From: Eupeodes corollae
Taxonomy: Eukaryota; Arthropoda; Insecta; Diptera; Syrphidae
DNA length: 64,000 nucleotides
Reading direction: 5' to 3'
Assembly (NCBI RefSeq): GCF_945859685.1
Contig: NC_079147.1
Coordinates: 215,701,578-215,765,577 of the forward strand
The translations under genes were made by a program, and so were the position numbers. Below the pieces are notes generated by a model that was not told where the DNA came from, searched no databases, and was given only the letters and a program-made list of their open reading frames with translations. Shown here piece by piece: positions 30,260 through 42,589 of the stretch; positions within the stretch are counted from its first letter, which is position 1; the number at the start of each line of letters is the position of its first letter.

Positions 30260-31440
30260 ACATTTCGTGTCACATGGATAGGGGCAAGCTTTTTTATTTT
30301 TTATTTGACGATATTTTTCAAACTCTTAGGTTTTTTGGGAAACCTTAAAGGTGAAATAAATAAAGTATGTATTAAGTTTATATTGCAAACAAACATTTTG
30401 GATTAAGTATGATAATTACAAGTTTTATGGCGGTTTTTCCGAAGAAGGTCATAAAAAGTACCTGTTCGATTCACATGGATAGGGACAAGATCTAAATTTA
30501 CCTTCAAACCCCTTTAAAGTGAAGAAAAAAATCAAAAAATCTTATGGTTAAGGTAAATACTGGTTTTATTGAATGGATTAATCCTCCTGATTTCTAAATT
30601 ACTTAAAGTGCTGTCGGATAATTAAGCGAAATTTGAGCCCGGGAGATTTGTATGGCTTTAATAATCTTTTCGTTTTTTTTGGTATTGCCGTCCTACTTTG
30701 AAGACTCTTCTTGAAAGTCATACCCGCACGTTTTTTATGATGTTCGTTCAGGTCAGGAGAATGTGAGGGTCAGGGAAATAAGTTCGCACATTTTGCTCCT
30801 GAATATAGGCTCTTGTTGTCCGTGCTGTATGTATTGGTGCATTATCTCTTTGGAAAGTCTATTGTTCTCAGAAAACTGCGAAAAAGCTCGCTCTAGAATC
30901 GATCTTTAAGTGATTGCCGTCATTTTAGAGCTTTGGATATCCATCTCCACTCTCACGTAATAGGTGATTGCTCGCTAATCCATTACACGCCTCCTTTGCT
31001 GTGCCATTTTTTAAGATAGATTACTTCCTTTCTTAAATCATGGAAATAGCGGCAATTCATTTCATTTTTGGTGTCGTATATGGTCTGTATCACCCGAGCA
31101 ACAGTCTATATACTAGCATTTACCCCCACTTCTGCCTTGAATTTACTAATGAAAAACCTTGAATTTGAAGCAGCTCATACTATCGTCTGCTTTTTCTGAA
31201 ATTATGTGGTTTTCTTGACTCTTTCTTTGTGGTTTTTATTATGCCTTTTTGTGTTTTTTTCAGGTAGTTTCATACAATATTTGAACTTCTTTTAATTTTG
31301 CTGGCTATAAAAGGGATGGTTTTGCCGAGATTTTGGAAAGCTTGAATTTAGCCTATTTCCTGCTTGGTTAGACCTTTAGCTCAACCCACACTTCCTAATT
31401 TTATCAAATTGATATTTTTGACATAACAATAAACGCATGT
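30260..31440 (-). pseudogene. Tc1-like transposase fossil with one set of terminal direct repeats
   Basis: On the minus strand from 31400 the frames read LTKQEIG, IQAFQNLGKTIPFIASKIKR and SSNIV, the N-terminal helix-turn-helix of Tc1/mariner transposases. Lower down FQRDNAPIHTARTTRAYIQE holds the second catalytic Asp, and IIKNV and LSRRVFK correspond to the usual PDLNPIEN.W segment with a changed Glu. The middle is shortened and full of stops. Two 19-base direct repeats, TCACATGGATAGGGGCAAG at 30270 and the same with one change at 30471, 201 bases apart, look like the IR/DR binding sites inside the 3' inverted repeat. The other end is not seen before the LOA insertion at about 31525. Confidence 0.65.
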
Positions 31441-31524
31441 TTTTAGGTAATAACAATTTTCTTTGAAAACACATAACTTTTATTTCACATCAGCAACATA
31501 TTAAAAAATATGATAATTTAAAGA

Positions 31525-33720
31525 AATTCTGGCAAGAAAGGGGGAAGACATTGTCCTGATCCAAGAGCCATATATTTTGGGATCCGTTGTTCAAGGACTC
31601 ACGACTCCTGGGTACTACACACTGTATGACAGATAAAGGGGAACCTAGATATTGCATACCAGTGAAACGTAATATATTTTAACTCCATCATTTCAGTGAC
31701 AAAGATACCACCGTAGCTAGGCTGCAAACAACCAAAGGTCTGGCAAGTGTCGGCGTATCTTGGTCTTCTCCCTGGAAAACCCTGGAGAAAGTCGTCGATG
31801 AAGCTGAAAGGCAAATTATCCGCCTGATTATTGGACGCTCATCATACTGTATGGGGTAGCATGAATATCAACGACAGAGGTGAGTCTCTTTTTAATTATA
31901 TTCTTGGTATTACCTCTTAGTAAGTAATGTTGGAAATGAAGCAACCTCCATAACTAAAACTCGAAAAGAAGGCCTAGACATAACTCTTGTTTCAGATACT
32001 GTACACCATATGATCTTGGACTGTAAAGTATCCAAAGAACACTCGTTCTCTGATCATAGATCTTTCCAGTTCAATATAAATGTGGATGATAACCCGAGTC
32101 CATTGAATTTTAGAACCTATCGAAAAACTGACTGGGCTTCATACAGGAACTCATTACAGAGTTTACTACAACCTGGACTATCTAGATCTTCCTCTAACGC
32201 TAATGAACTTGACAACAAAGTCAATGACCTTACCTCAGCTATAAAGAGATCGCTAGAAATTGCTTGTCCACTTATACACATAAGAGAAAAGGGGAAAAAA
32301 CAATGGCCTCAGAGCTTGACTCGCTCAGGAAAAATTGCAGGAAACTTTTCAACCGGGCCAAAGCCGCAAGACTAGCCTCTCACTGGGACTCTTACAAAAA
32401 ATCCCTAATAATCTACAAGAAGGCATTAAGGAAATTTAAGTGATCTTCTTGACGATCCTTCTGTGTGCACGATAGAAGAAACTTCTGAAGCCTCTAGGTT
32501 ACGGAAAATTCTTTCAACTAGTCCAGCGATACCAAGCTGCTTGAAAAATGCAGACGACTCCTAAAAAAATTCATGTAATGAATCGCTGAACTTACTATTG
32601 TATACTCACTTTCCTGGTAGTTCTCTTACCGAAACTTGCAACAACTGTATACGTTCAAGTTTCAATACAACATATCCACAAGTTCTGATCACAAAGAACA
32701 AGCTAAAATGGGCTTACAAACCATTTAAATCTGCAGGACCAGATGAAATAATACCTAGGATGCCAATTTAATCCTAAAGATCTACGACCTATAAGTCTAT
32801 CATCATTCCTTCTTAAGACCTTGGAAAGATTGATTGATATCTATTTTAGGGCAAGTATCGATACAAGACTTCTGTCTTCGTCTCAACATGCCTGCTGTAA
32901 AGGTAAATCGGTGGAAACAGCGTTACACACTTTAGTACGCACCTTTGAATATTCCCTCTTTCATAAGAGTTCACTATGGTTGCTTTCCTTGACACTGAAA
33001 GTGCCTTTAACAACGTGGACACATCTGCACGAACATCTCTAAACGTAGAAAGTTCGTTTGTGGAGTTAATTCATTAAATGCTGACTAGCAGAATAATTAA
33101 CTCAAAACTGGGCAACTTTTCTGGTAGACGATTCTTTAGTAGAGGGACACCGCAAGGTGGTGTTCTATTCCCTCTCCTCTGGAACCTAGCGGTGAATGAA
33201 ATTCAAAATAGTCTAGATGCGGAGGGCTTCAGAGTGATAGCCTATGCGGACGAAGTTCCTATAGCAGTTTCAGGAAAGCATCTTAACACCCTTAAAGAAC
33301 TCTTACAAAATGCCTTAGACAGACTAATACTTTGAACTCATCGGTGTGAACTGGGTGTTAATCCACACAAAACCGATTTGGTATTATTTTTGAGGAGATA
33401 CAAAATTCCATTTGTCAACCCTCAGACGAGGCTTAATACCTGGGTCTTGTCTTAGATAAAAAACTAAATTGGAAACGCAACGCACAGGAAAGAATTAAAA
33501 AAGCTACTGTATCTCTTTTTTCTTGCAAAAACGCTATTGGTAATAAATGGGGCTTACGACCCAGAATCACGCATTGGCTATACACATCGGTAATCAGACC
33601 GATTTTAATGTACAATGTGGCAGTATGGTGGACTGCTTTAGGAGAAAGTATAAACAGGGATAAGTTAATTAAAGTCCAATGTTCAGCTCAGGGATCATCG
33701 GATCGCTTCGCTCGACCCAA
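31525..33720 (+). mobile_element. LOA-clade non-LTR retrotransposon, copy 2
   Basis: The plus-strand copy starts inside the endonuclease (ARKGEDIVLIQEPYILG, TPGYYTLYD), passes the SFSDHRSFQF motif at about 32045, the start of the polymerase (LKWAYKPFKSAGPDEIIP region), FKRHACCKGKSVETAL-like fingers at 32880-32940, and the palm at 33078-33335 (SRGTPQGGVLFPLLWNLAVN, VIAYADEVPIAV). The thumb to VIRPILMYNVAVWWTA ends at about 33720, where similarity to copy 1 stops. ORF1 and RNase H are missing. Several frameshifts make it inactive. It is very close to copy 1 and shares its YADE motif. Confidence 0.85.
33078..33335 (+). pseudogene. LOA reverse transcriptase palm, copy 2 (YADE)
   Basis: This 85-codon open frame includes LTSRIINSKLGNFSGRRF, the RGTPQGG turn in intact form, and AYADEVPIAVSGKHLNTL. 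Relative to copy 1 the sequence is nearly identical except that QGG is preserved. The Glu for Asp change at the second position of the active-site pair is encoded by GAA in both copies. The flanking polymerase parts are in other frames. Confidence 0.8.
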
Positions 33721-33739
33721 CATTCCTAACATTTACTAT

Positions 33740-35470
33740 TCAAGAGACACAGCTTAAGATCCGAAGTTTTTGACAAAAAACCCAGCGCAAGCCTCAGTGC
33801 CTCTATTGATTGTAATTGATATGCGAATGATACCTAGGATAGGATAGGTGTGACCAAAAACTTGAATACGGTAAGACAAGCAAGTGTTAATGGTCGCTTG
33901 GAAAACTCGGTACTTAGATCCTAAGTCTATGTTTTTGTTTGAGAAGAAAGTTGGCCACATTATGTTGAGAGCTACTTTAGCTTCTTTACTCTTATGCTGA
34001 ACATGTTTATTGTACAGTTAGCAGACATCAACACTCCCAGATGTTTGAATTCTTGTACTATTTCAATTGGTTAATGAACCACCTTTCTTCTATCAACCTT
34101 CTACAACTCCTTGCCTCAAATGCCATTATCTTTGTTTTCTCTGAGTTTATTTTAAGGTCCCAGATATTGCAGTTTGGACCCTATTGATTTGTAGCTGGAA
34201 AGAAGATGGGCTAGCATAACCAAGTCATTCGCGTAAAGAAGTACTTTTATACGAATATCAGAAAAACAAACTCCACGGGGCAAATTATCGAAATATCATC
34301 AATGTAAAGGGTAAATAAGATTGGGCTAAGGATACATCCTTGGGGAACACCTGCAGTCGTTTGAAACCAATTTGAAATCAATTCATGTGGACTTATTGTT
34401 TTTCATATTACAAAGAGCAAGTTCCTGTTCATCAAGGACTATTACAGAATCAAGCAAATCATCGCCTGTTACTGGGCAAGCGTAATGAACGAGTGCAAGT
34501 CAACTTGACATGTCAACAAGGATTGTTAATGGGATGCCAGAGCTTCAGCTTGTAATACACTTGAAGACATACGATTGTTTCCACCCAACTCAAATACATT
34601 ACATCAAAAATTCATTGAATCCTTACACCTTTCTAAGATGGTCGCTAAATTAAGTGTGTAATTTAACTTTTTAGCCTCGCAGACTGTTTGTATATTTTGT
34701 TAGCTTCCAGATATACAGACTTAAATTGGTCTAAATTAAATCTTCTAAATGAGTTAAGGAAAGCGAAAGATTTTTTTCTGAGCCTCATACATTCGAAATT
34801 AAACCATTTATTTCTGGGTTGCAGCTGCTTGGGACTACTTAGGGAGGAAGCAGAGGATCTAACAATTTTGCTTACTTTTTCTCCTAATTGGTCAATTGCA
34901 GAGGGGCTTGGGGTGGCAGCAACCCAACATGAAGGTTTAATCTTTCTCGGAATCTCTCTCCCTCTTGAGGTATCCATTTAAGCCTTGGAATTTTTTCTAA
35001 GCTTGGGCTATGTGTTTCATGCAAAAAGTTTGCATTCACCAGAATTGGTAAATGAGACGTAAAAGTTGCTAATAATACTTTAAAATCATTAACAGCCTGA
35101 AGCCAATCACCATGAAGCCCACCAACAAAAGCCAGTTCACCACAAACATCACTTCATACGATACACCATTCAAGACCCAAAAATCGAAACTTTCAAGTAA
35201 TTCAATTAAAATTCTCGTTTCTATTTAGTGTTTCATCTTTAGAGTTTCTTGTTGAGAATAAATCCGTTTAAGTATTCAATTGTTCGATGCTTGAATTTTG
35301 AAGAAGCCCAATTCTGGCATTGAAATCACCGATCAAAATTAAATTTTTGGATTTGAAATTATTTAAAAAATCATACAATTCAATAAAGTTAGTTTTGTGG
35401 GTTGTGGTACCGTCTATCTGGAAAACTAATTTACTTTCAACTATTCTACTTTACAAAATTAATAATTTTC
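33740..35470 (-). mobile_element. Degenerate non-LTR retrotransposon (copy E): endonuclease, linker, reverse transcriptase
   Basis: Minus-strand order from 35470: NLILIGDFNARIG (endonuclease Asp/Asn), FTSHLPILV (decayed SDH), the linker frame 34977-34663 (PRNKWFNFECMRLRKKSF, NLDQFKSVYLEANKIYKQ), then near 34330 TAGVPQGCILSPILFTLYID and near 34130 INSEKTKIMAFEARS. The end, 33960-33754, gives KYRVFQATINTCLSYRIQVF. Motif order and the VPQGCILSP box identify a Jockey/R1/CR1-type ORF2; the clade is unresolved. The YADD box is within a shortened segment and not seen. Multiple breaks. Confidence 0.7.
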
Positions 35471-35734
35471 ACAATATTCCCCTACTTGCTCTACCGTGAA
35501 TATTATTTCAAGTATAACAGCAGAATTGTTCGAAGGGCGGAATGCAAAAGGGTATTTCAAGATATTATCACATTAAACATCGAAAGGCATATATCATGCT
35601 GCGGTGTTCAAGTTATGTAGAAAGCTCCGGTTCAATCAAAACCCTTTTATTTTAATTCTATCTAAACGGCTTAATTTTGTAATAGGTAATTTTGTAATTT
35701 GTAAATAGCTGCCTGAATGTGTACATTTTACTGA

Positions 35735-35912
35735 AGTTTTAGACGAACGAAAGTTTTATAGATTACAGCCAGATCAGAAGATCAGAAGGGGTGACAAATT
35801 CAGTTTATATATATAAAAGGTGTCGTGTGTCCCAGAATTCAAAACACGCACTGACCCACTAACCATCTCGACAAGCTTAATATCCTGAAAGCTTATTAGT
35901 TTCTTCAATATG
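35735..35912 (-). mobile_element. Jockey/CR1-like family B, small fragment (copy 4)
   Basis: The stretch around 35752-35800 (AACGAAAGTTTTATAGATTA, CAGCCAGATCAGA) matches the connector region of family B seen at about 6150 and 40395, and CTGAAAGCTTATTAGTTTCT near 35887 matches the following part. It is interrupted by a short foreign TATATATATAAAAGG segment. No reading frame is preserved. It is reported only because the order of matching blocks agrees with the other copies. Confidence 0.5.
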
Positions 35913-38900
35913 CCGAAAAAAAATATATATTATTTTCTTTTTTCTAATACTTTAACTTCAATTGAGGGTATCTTGCGATCTTAGGAAGAACTCACACCAC
36001 TTTGCCTTTTGTAACAATTTTTGTCCAAAAACAAACACTTTAATTAATTCAAGAGTGTGTGTGCAGCGCAGTGCAATCATATTGTTTGTCAAAATTCAAA
36101 ATCAATTTCAAAACAACAAACACTCAATTATGAAAATTGAATTTATTTCTCTTGCACTTGCCGTCATATCTTCACCCATATCCGGCAGTAGTATAATTTA
36201 GCGACCATGTGTGAAGACCATTATGGTATATACAGCATGTATCCAGTATACCATCGTTAAAAAGCCTACACAAGCTTAAAAATGCCTTTAGGAAACAATA
36301 GCGTTAAATATCCTTCCTCTTTCTAGTTGTTGTAATCAAATTAAATTGGTTGGTCATTGAAATTCGACTGCTTTCGTTACCCGCTGCGCTCTCTCGCAGC
36401 CCCTACCCCTCCTATACAGATCCCTTTTATAACAACCCCTATGTATATATAGAGTATCATAACAGCCCTCTCTACTACTTTGTCCACAGGACGACGCAAC
36501 GAGCACACAGAAAAGAAAGCCTGATGGCTGCAACATCTCTCCTTCCGCCATTCAAAATCACAGTTTTGGGAAATTACCCAAAATGATGTTGATGAGGTGC
36601 AGTAAAAATTAATTGTCCTCACTATTCACCCACAGAAAAGGCGAGTTCAGCTCATGCAATGGAAGCCATAACACTTGCGGCCAGCCGGCCAGGCCTTCGC
36701 AACACTAACCCACCCAGCATCACACCATTCCATCAGTAAACATTTCCAGGCCGGAAAAGCATCGATGGTGCGTGACATGGGTCACTATATATATGTACGT
36801 TTATGTGGTCATTTGCAACAAAAAAGAAAAAAATGTCCTATATTGACACAGGGTGCTCTAAGAAAGGACTAATAAAACAAAAATAATTACCTAAGCTTAA
36901 CTTTTTGACAAATATTATCAATCAACATTCACTTTCTTGACATTTTAAGCGGAACTTGTAATTATAATTAATACCACTTAATAAGAAACATTTTATGAGA
37001 TGATTGATTAATTAATTTTGGTTAAGTGATTGATTAATTATAGTCTATGTTATGTACAAGTGTGTTGACATAAGAGGAAGAGCAATTATGTACTTTATTT
37101 TTTTAACTAAATTAACTTGAGAAAAAGGGAACTTAATCCAAGCAATCTATTTTCAAAAGTAATTCATTTAATGTTTTTGTGTTTATTTGGTTACATTAAA
37201 CGTTAGAGACTGACAGCTTTGAAACACTAAGAGAGTGAAGGAACCGAGTGAATATTGGATAAATAGAGAATTTAATGATTCGTCCTTTAAGGCTAGAAAC
37301 CTTTCAAAGCGATTTTGTTTTTTTATTCTGAAGTTTCATAATTTGAATCTAAATTAAATCTCCAAAAATTTTATGGAAAATACAAAAATTGGTGTTAAAT
37401 GCTTTTAAAGGAAACCAGTTAATTGGTATGATCTTTGCTGTCAACTTAAAAATCTTGTGAACGGTCAGCATTTTGAGCTTGGTGTGAAAACATTTAACAT
37501 CAGTTTCAAATTGGAGTTAGTAGAACTATGAATAACTAATTTATATATTAAACATACGAATATCTGTAAATTGTCCAAGCTTTGAAATGGAAACCTTAAT
37601 CAATTTAGCAAGTCGACAATTTTGCGAGAGCTGCAAATTCAAAAATGGTTCACATTTTACCCTTTTAGAGCAACATATCAGTAATAAAGACTTAAATCTG
37701 ACTACGCTCTGCAAGGATTCTAGTGATCTGTAAAACATAAAGTTAAAGCTTTACCTAAAAATGGGGGGAATGGTACCTGAAAAACGTCACGTAAGCATTT
37801 ATATTACTCCTATTAAGACTTTTTGCTGGGTTACACTCAAACTCCACTAATAAATCTTTATTGAATTCTCTTTCTTTTAAGCCATCTATATTGGCTGCGA
37901 ACATTTTTTCCGCCAAATTCTCTATAAACTTCGGGAGTAAACTGTACACCCGCTTTTTAGGTTAAAGGAGTCAAACGAGTAATTATAGGAAAACATATGA
38001 CCCAAACTATTAAAAGGAAACGATTGGACTTTTCAACGAAATACACTCTGCCACTGATCAATAATTTGTCATGTTACTGCTGCTATGCTACTCTTTCTTT
38101 CATGCAGAGCCTCCTTTGGCCCTTGGGATAGTGGATAGGCATAGAGGGAAACATCACAGGCCGGTTATGTTGTAATTCTTCACTATCCCTACATTCAGTT
38201 ACCAAAGCAGAGTCCTGAGAAATTGTGTATACACTCGTATGTTTCCCAAAAAATATATACAGTCAAACTTTAAACTGGTGCAATTTCTCGTTTGGCTTAA
38301 ATGCATTCGATTCAAGCCTTTTTCCCATTTAATGAGCCTGATACTTTAATTGGTTTTGTATTTCTTCCTATCCCTTGTACCCGACCCAATCGAATGCGGT
38401 ATTATGTGTGTGTGGGGTGTAGTCGTGTGTATGGAGTAAGAGTATGGCCAACATGGCGTAGGAGTTTAATGAGTGAGGAATTTTAGTGAATGGCGGAGTT
38501 TCTTTGGAATTGGAAGCTCTTCGTTCAGCAGAAGGCGCGGGAGCTATAACGGCAGGTCGCAGTAGCGGTCTATATACTCATGCTTTCTATCTATATGTAT
38601 ACTTCCTCTCACTTATACATTCACCTATAGAATTCGGTTGAATGACGGACTCACTTTGCCATTGAACCATATAATATGAAGCAGTAGAGAATTATTGGTG
38701 TAGGTAAGGCAGTGTGTTGTAGTATAGTGTACGACTACGAGTGTACGACTACTGTAAGAGTACCTATACTACGCTACGGTTGGGAATAATTAATGAATCG
38801 TCATCAGTCAGTGGCACAAGTAGTTAAGTGCTGCCGAGATTTCTGTCAATATTTATTGCGTAATTACCGGAAGACGAGTGTAATCAATTAAAGTGTGGAG

Positions 38901-39914
38901 ATTTGTGATGTGTAATGAAAGTGGATAGGTAAAGAAGTAATGTGGTCGTTATAAAACTTTGATTTGATTTTATTTCATTCTTCTTTTTTTTCATTCTTTT
39001 TTAATGATTCATTCAATGAATAAATTGTAATTGATTCATTGAAATTTGAGGTGATTTCGAACGAACGTGGGTTGTTTGTTGGTGATGAAAATGATTTCAA
39101 TATAATCATCATTACATCCGTTTTGTTAGCTTATATGAGACCATTCAAATAAACTCGTACAAGATTTGGGGGAATTTGAAAAGTCTAAACGAGTGTGTTT
39201 TTAGAATTTTATTTCACAAATAACATACAGTAAACGATTTTTGTATACATACTCTTAAATCATTCACAGAGATATAATGAGAACAATAGGAACAGGGGTT
39301 GTTCTAGGACGAACATGGATATGCACCAACCTCAAGGTTTACACTTATTAACTGATTAATGCATTCTATAAGAATTGGTTACATTTAATAACGCCTCCAG
39401 AACATGGCAGTCCTTGATGGAATTGTAATCAAGCTGAATTGGCGCATTCGGACAAATCAAAAGGAATCCACGAGTGCAAGTCCTAAAGCAAAGTCCTACC
39501 ACTGGGTCTTTCTTTCGGTCTCTTGTTATTCCACGTGAATCTTATCTTTACAAGAGACATTGCAAATCAATACATTCCCATTCCGGGAAAAGTTAACAAC
39601 ATCTGAACAAAGCCTGTTTTAAGGGTTCATAATAATTTGTTCGTAAAAGACCTGAACAGTAAGTTGTCACTATTTGATATGGTATTTCGTGAACGGAAAG
39701 CAAAATTGTTCTAACATCTTAGGATTTGTTTGAGACGTGGAACAATTTTCTATTCCGTCGATGATTCGTCAATTTGCTTGTCATTTTCTTCTACAGAAAC
39801 AAGACGTAATATTCAAAACTTCAATTTAAATGGAAAAACTGTAATTATAATCAAACAAGTATTCAATTACTGCACTCTTGCGCTATTTTGATAGTTTAAG
39901 ATTTTCTTTTCAAC
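35913..39914. other. AT-rich stretch without recognised gene
   Basis: No domain-bearing frame is seen. At 36130-36201 a 23-codon frame begins MKIEFISLALAVISS, signal-peptide-like, but ends quickly with no donor site identified. The segment 36360-36560 is locally C-rich, and 38500-38780 holds a mildly GC-richer stretch with a short inverted repeat (GTAGTATAG / CTATACTAC at about 38717 and 38764). These could be parts of host regulatory DNA, but nothing shows it. Confidence 0.5.
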
Positions 39915-41175
39915 TTTTTAACTTAAAGGTGTTATAAATGCCCTTTTAATGATTAAATTCAGTGCGAGCAATTAGTAAAGAAGGGTAGGATTAGAAAGGA
40001 GACGCCGATGCACATTGGTTTTGAATGTCTGCAGGCAAGGCATTCCACATTCGGGTAGTGGGGCTAAAGAAAGAAACTACGTACTAAACAGTACGTCCGA
40101 AATTGGTCTCAAGGGTAATCTGATGGGCATTCCTAGCAGTACGGGTGTGACGGTTGAATTGTTTAAGGGGAGAAATGAAATTGGCTATTTCGCCAGAGCA
40201 TTTTTAATAAAAATAACGATAGAACAATGACAGGCATGAGACCTTGCGGCGGTGTGCAAGAGAAGCTAATGTCTCGGAGAAAGAACGATCTCCTATCATT
40301 TTTAGAGCTTTTTTCAATTCTATCTAGAAGACAGAGGTACGTTATTGGGGCTCCAGCTCAAATATGAAAGTTATACTCGAGTATAGGTCGAACAAAAGCT
40401 TTGTAAATTATAGCCAGATAAAAAGGGGTAAACAAATTTCTTGCATCGTCAAAACTTACACACTTAGCAGTATTTTTGGTGATGTCCAATATGTGATCAC
40501 TCCACAACAAGTTGTTTGTGATGCACATACCAAGGACTGATAGTTGTTTAATCTAAGCTATGCAAGTACCACCAATAGATAGTGGCATTGGGGGAGGGTT
40601 GCGCTTTTGAGACAGTAGACAGCATTGAGATTTCGAAGAATTAAATTCTACACGGTTTTTGAATCCCCATTGAACAATGCTGTCAAGATCAGAATTTTAT
40701 GAGCTTATTAAACGCTGCCGTTGGTAGTCCACATCTGAAGAACAAGAAAATCTAAGAAAGAATATGAAAAGCAGAAGACACTGTCATCAGCGAAACAATG
40801 TAGTGAGTTAGAAGTTTCAGACAAAAGATCATTTATGAATGTAAGAAAGAGATCCGAAGACAAAACGGAGCCCTGGGACACGTTTATTTTGTGGGTATCA
40901 GATTTGCAACCGTCCAATACTACTTGAATTGGACGGTCCGAAAGGTAATTCCTAACAACAAAGAAGAAATTCATCAACAAAAATCACGCATTTTCGATAA
41001 AAGAGCTTGTACCAATTTCTATCAAATTCCTTTGAAATATAAAGTGCAGTTATCCAAAACGATGTAAAGATTTGTTCTACTACGGGGAGATAAACCATGA
41101 GATCACGGTCATTAAGAAGCTTCCGTTCTTCAAGATATTTCTTAAGCTGAAAATTGATCAACATTTCCATGACAA
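39915..41175 (-). mobile_element. Jockey/CR1-like family B, copy 2
   Basis: From 41170 the minus strand reads NFQLKKYLEERKLLNDRDLM, then in 40980-40708 NYLSDRPIQVVLDGCKSD, VSQGSVLSSDLFLTFINDLL and HCFADDSVFCFSYS (FADD intact). Below are the connector (LCMCITNNLL-like, MICEIY) and the C-terminal end (MWNALPADIQ-like words at about 40040), followed by the 3' UTR with AAAGGTGTTATAAATGCCCT. It is truncated at the start of the polymerase and broken by frameshifts. Alignment with 5615-7158 and 52000-53108 runs along its whole length. Confidence 0.8.
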
Positions 41176-41389
41176 GAATAACGCTTTTTATATACTTTTC
41201 TACCTTTTTATTATGTTTTACGAATTGTATCTGATCAAATCACAATATTTCAATCTAATATTAAGATAGGTATTTATTAATTGAAATTTGGTATAAAATT
41301 TGAATTGATTTGAAAGAAAAGAAAACAACTATTTAAAAGTAAATAATAAATATTATTACTGCCATAAGTATTCCCCTAGGATTTCCATA

Positions 41390-42420
41390 TGCCTAACCAA
41401 TTTTTACTGATTATTAATAGACCGTCAATCCATCTTTTCTTGGGCCACGCTGCTAGTCTTTTGTTCTCTGGTCTCTATTTCATTTTCATTTTTGTATATC
41501 TTTGGTCCTGAAGTCTAGATACCTGACCTGTCCAGCACTTTTTCAACCTTCTTATTTCATACCCTTGATGGTTAGTGCGTTAAAATGTCAAGCGAGAGGT
41601 TGTGGGTTCGATCACTGACTATGTATGTTCAGAATTTTCCTTTCCATTTATTTAGCTTGTTAAATATTTTTCCAGTCAAGCTCATTGTTTGAAGGTAAAG
41701 ATCGGTAGAAAACCAGAGTCGAAGATATTTTTCATTGTGCCTGCACTTTAGTCCAATTTTAAAATATGTTTAAATCTCCAGAACTGTTTTTAGATATTTG
41801 TGATGGGTCTGTTAATTTTTTTATTTTGTTGGTTCTTGAATGATTTTAATTGCCTTCTACTTCCTAAATTTTGTCTTCGTCCAACGTTATATTTCGATTT
41901 GTTTATTTAAAGTCTATAATTTGCACACAAGGTAGGTAGTTATGTCAACATGTCTTGAATGTGTGTAGCTTTTGTAAAAATAAGAACTATATAGTCGGCA
42001 AATTAGAAATTGTTAAGAACTTGACCACATATCCTTAATTCACATATTGTCTTCTAGTTAGTTTTTTAGAAAACGCCTAGTTATTTAGTAAGTTATTTCA
42101 CGTCTTCCACAACGCGGATATCGTTGTGAAACTCCTCTTGTATTATTAAATTTGCGTCCTATATTCTCTGTTTTATTCTTGCTGTATTTTGATTTTTTTA
42201 GGGAAGACCATATCATTTTGTTTTAAACGGAGTCAAAAGCTTTATTTAACTTAATAAATAGAAAATAAACCGGTAGTCTAAATTCACACCATTTTTCTAT
42301 TTCCTGATTTATTGTCTGTAAGTGGTGTGTTCTTGAGAATCCTTTACTTAATCCAGCTTGTTCTCTTGGTTATTTGTTATTTACGTCTTCTATTGAGCTT
42401 GAAAATTGTCGAAATGTCAC
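41390..42420 (-). mobile_element. Fossil of a second RTE-like element type, carrying a SINE head
   Basis: At 42400-42190 the minus strand reads PREQAGLSKGFSRTHHLQTI, EIEKWCEFRLPVYFLFI and KLNKAFDSV, the finger motifs of an RTE-type reverse transcriptase (compare QAGFR.G.ST.DHI and DF.KAFDS). At 41550-41390 it reads GWKKCWTGQVSRLQ and AAWPKKRWIDG, the usual C-terminal GRP..RW.D segment. These motifs differ from the RTE copies elsewhere here and resemble the RTE-X/craTA-like type. The two ends are separated by decayed sequence that includes a SINE head on the opposite strand. No frame is open. Confidence 0.55.
41570..41640 (+). mobile_element. tRNA-derived SINE head, diverged copy 3
   Basis: TTGATGGTTAGTGCGTTAAA (A-box region), then GAGAGGTTGTGGGTTCGATC (B-box region) and ACTGACTATGT follow the head of the SINEs at 5067 and 59396 with the same spacing. 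Only the tRNA-like part is visible; the body and RTE-like 3' tail are not recognised downstream. No acceptor stem closure, so it is not a tRNA gene. Confidence 0.65.
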
Positions 42421-42589
42421 TATTTCGTTTTTTTACATATTCAAATTTTTGATGATTTCTGTCATTTTTCTTTCTTCAGATCATATATGCTCCTTTCGAT
42501 AATTTTCTTACTGATCATAGGAGTGTAATTTTGGTCGAGTTAGACAGTTTTTCAAAAAAATTAGTTGCCTTTTTATTGATTTCAACATT

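Noticed and set aside
36130..36201. Small secreted peptide gene (MKIEFISLALAVISS...)
   Set aside because: Only 23 codons, no donor site or mature peptide seen, and hydrophobic starts of this length occur by chance in AT-rich DNA.
41570..41640. tRNA gene
   Set aside because: A and B boxes are recognisable but the acceptor stem does not close and the sequence matches the SINE heads elsewhere in the window.
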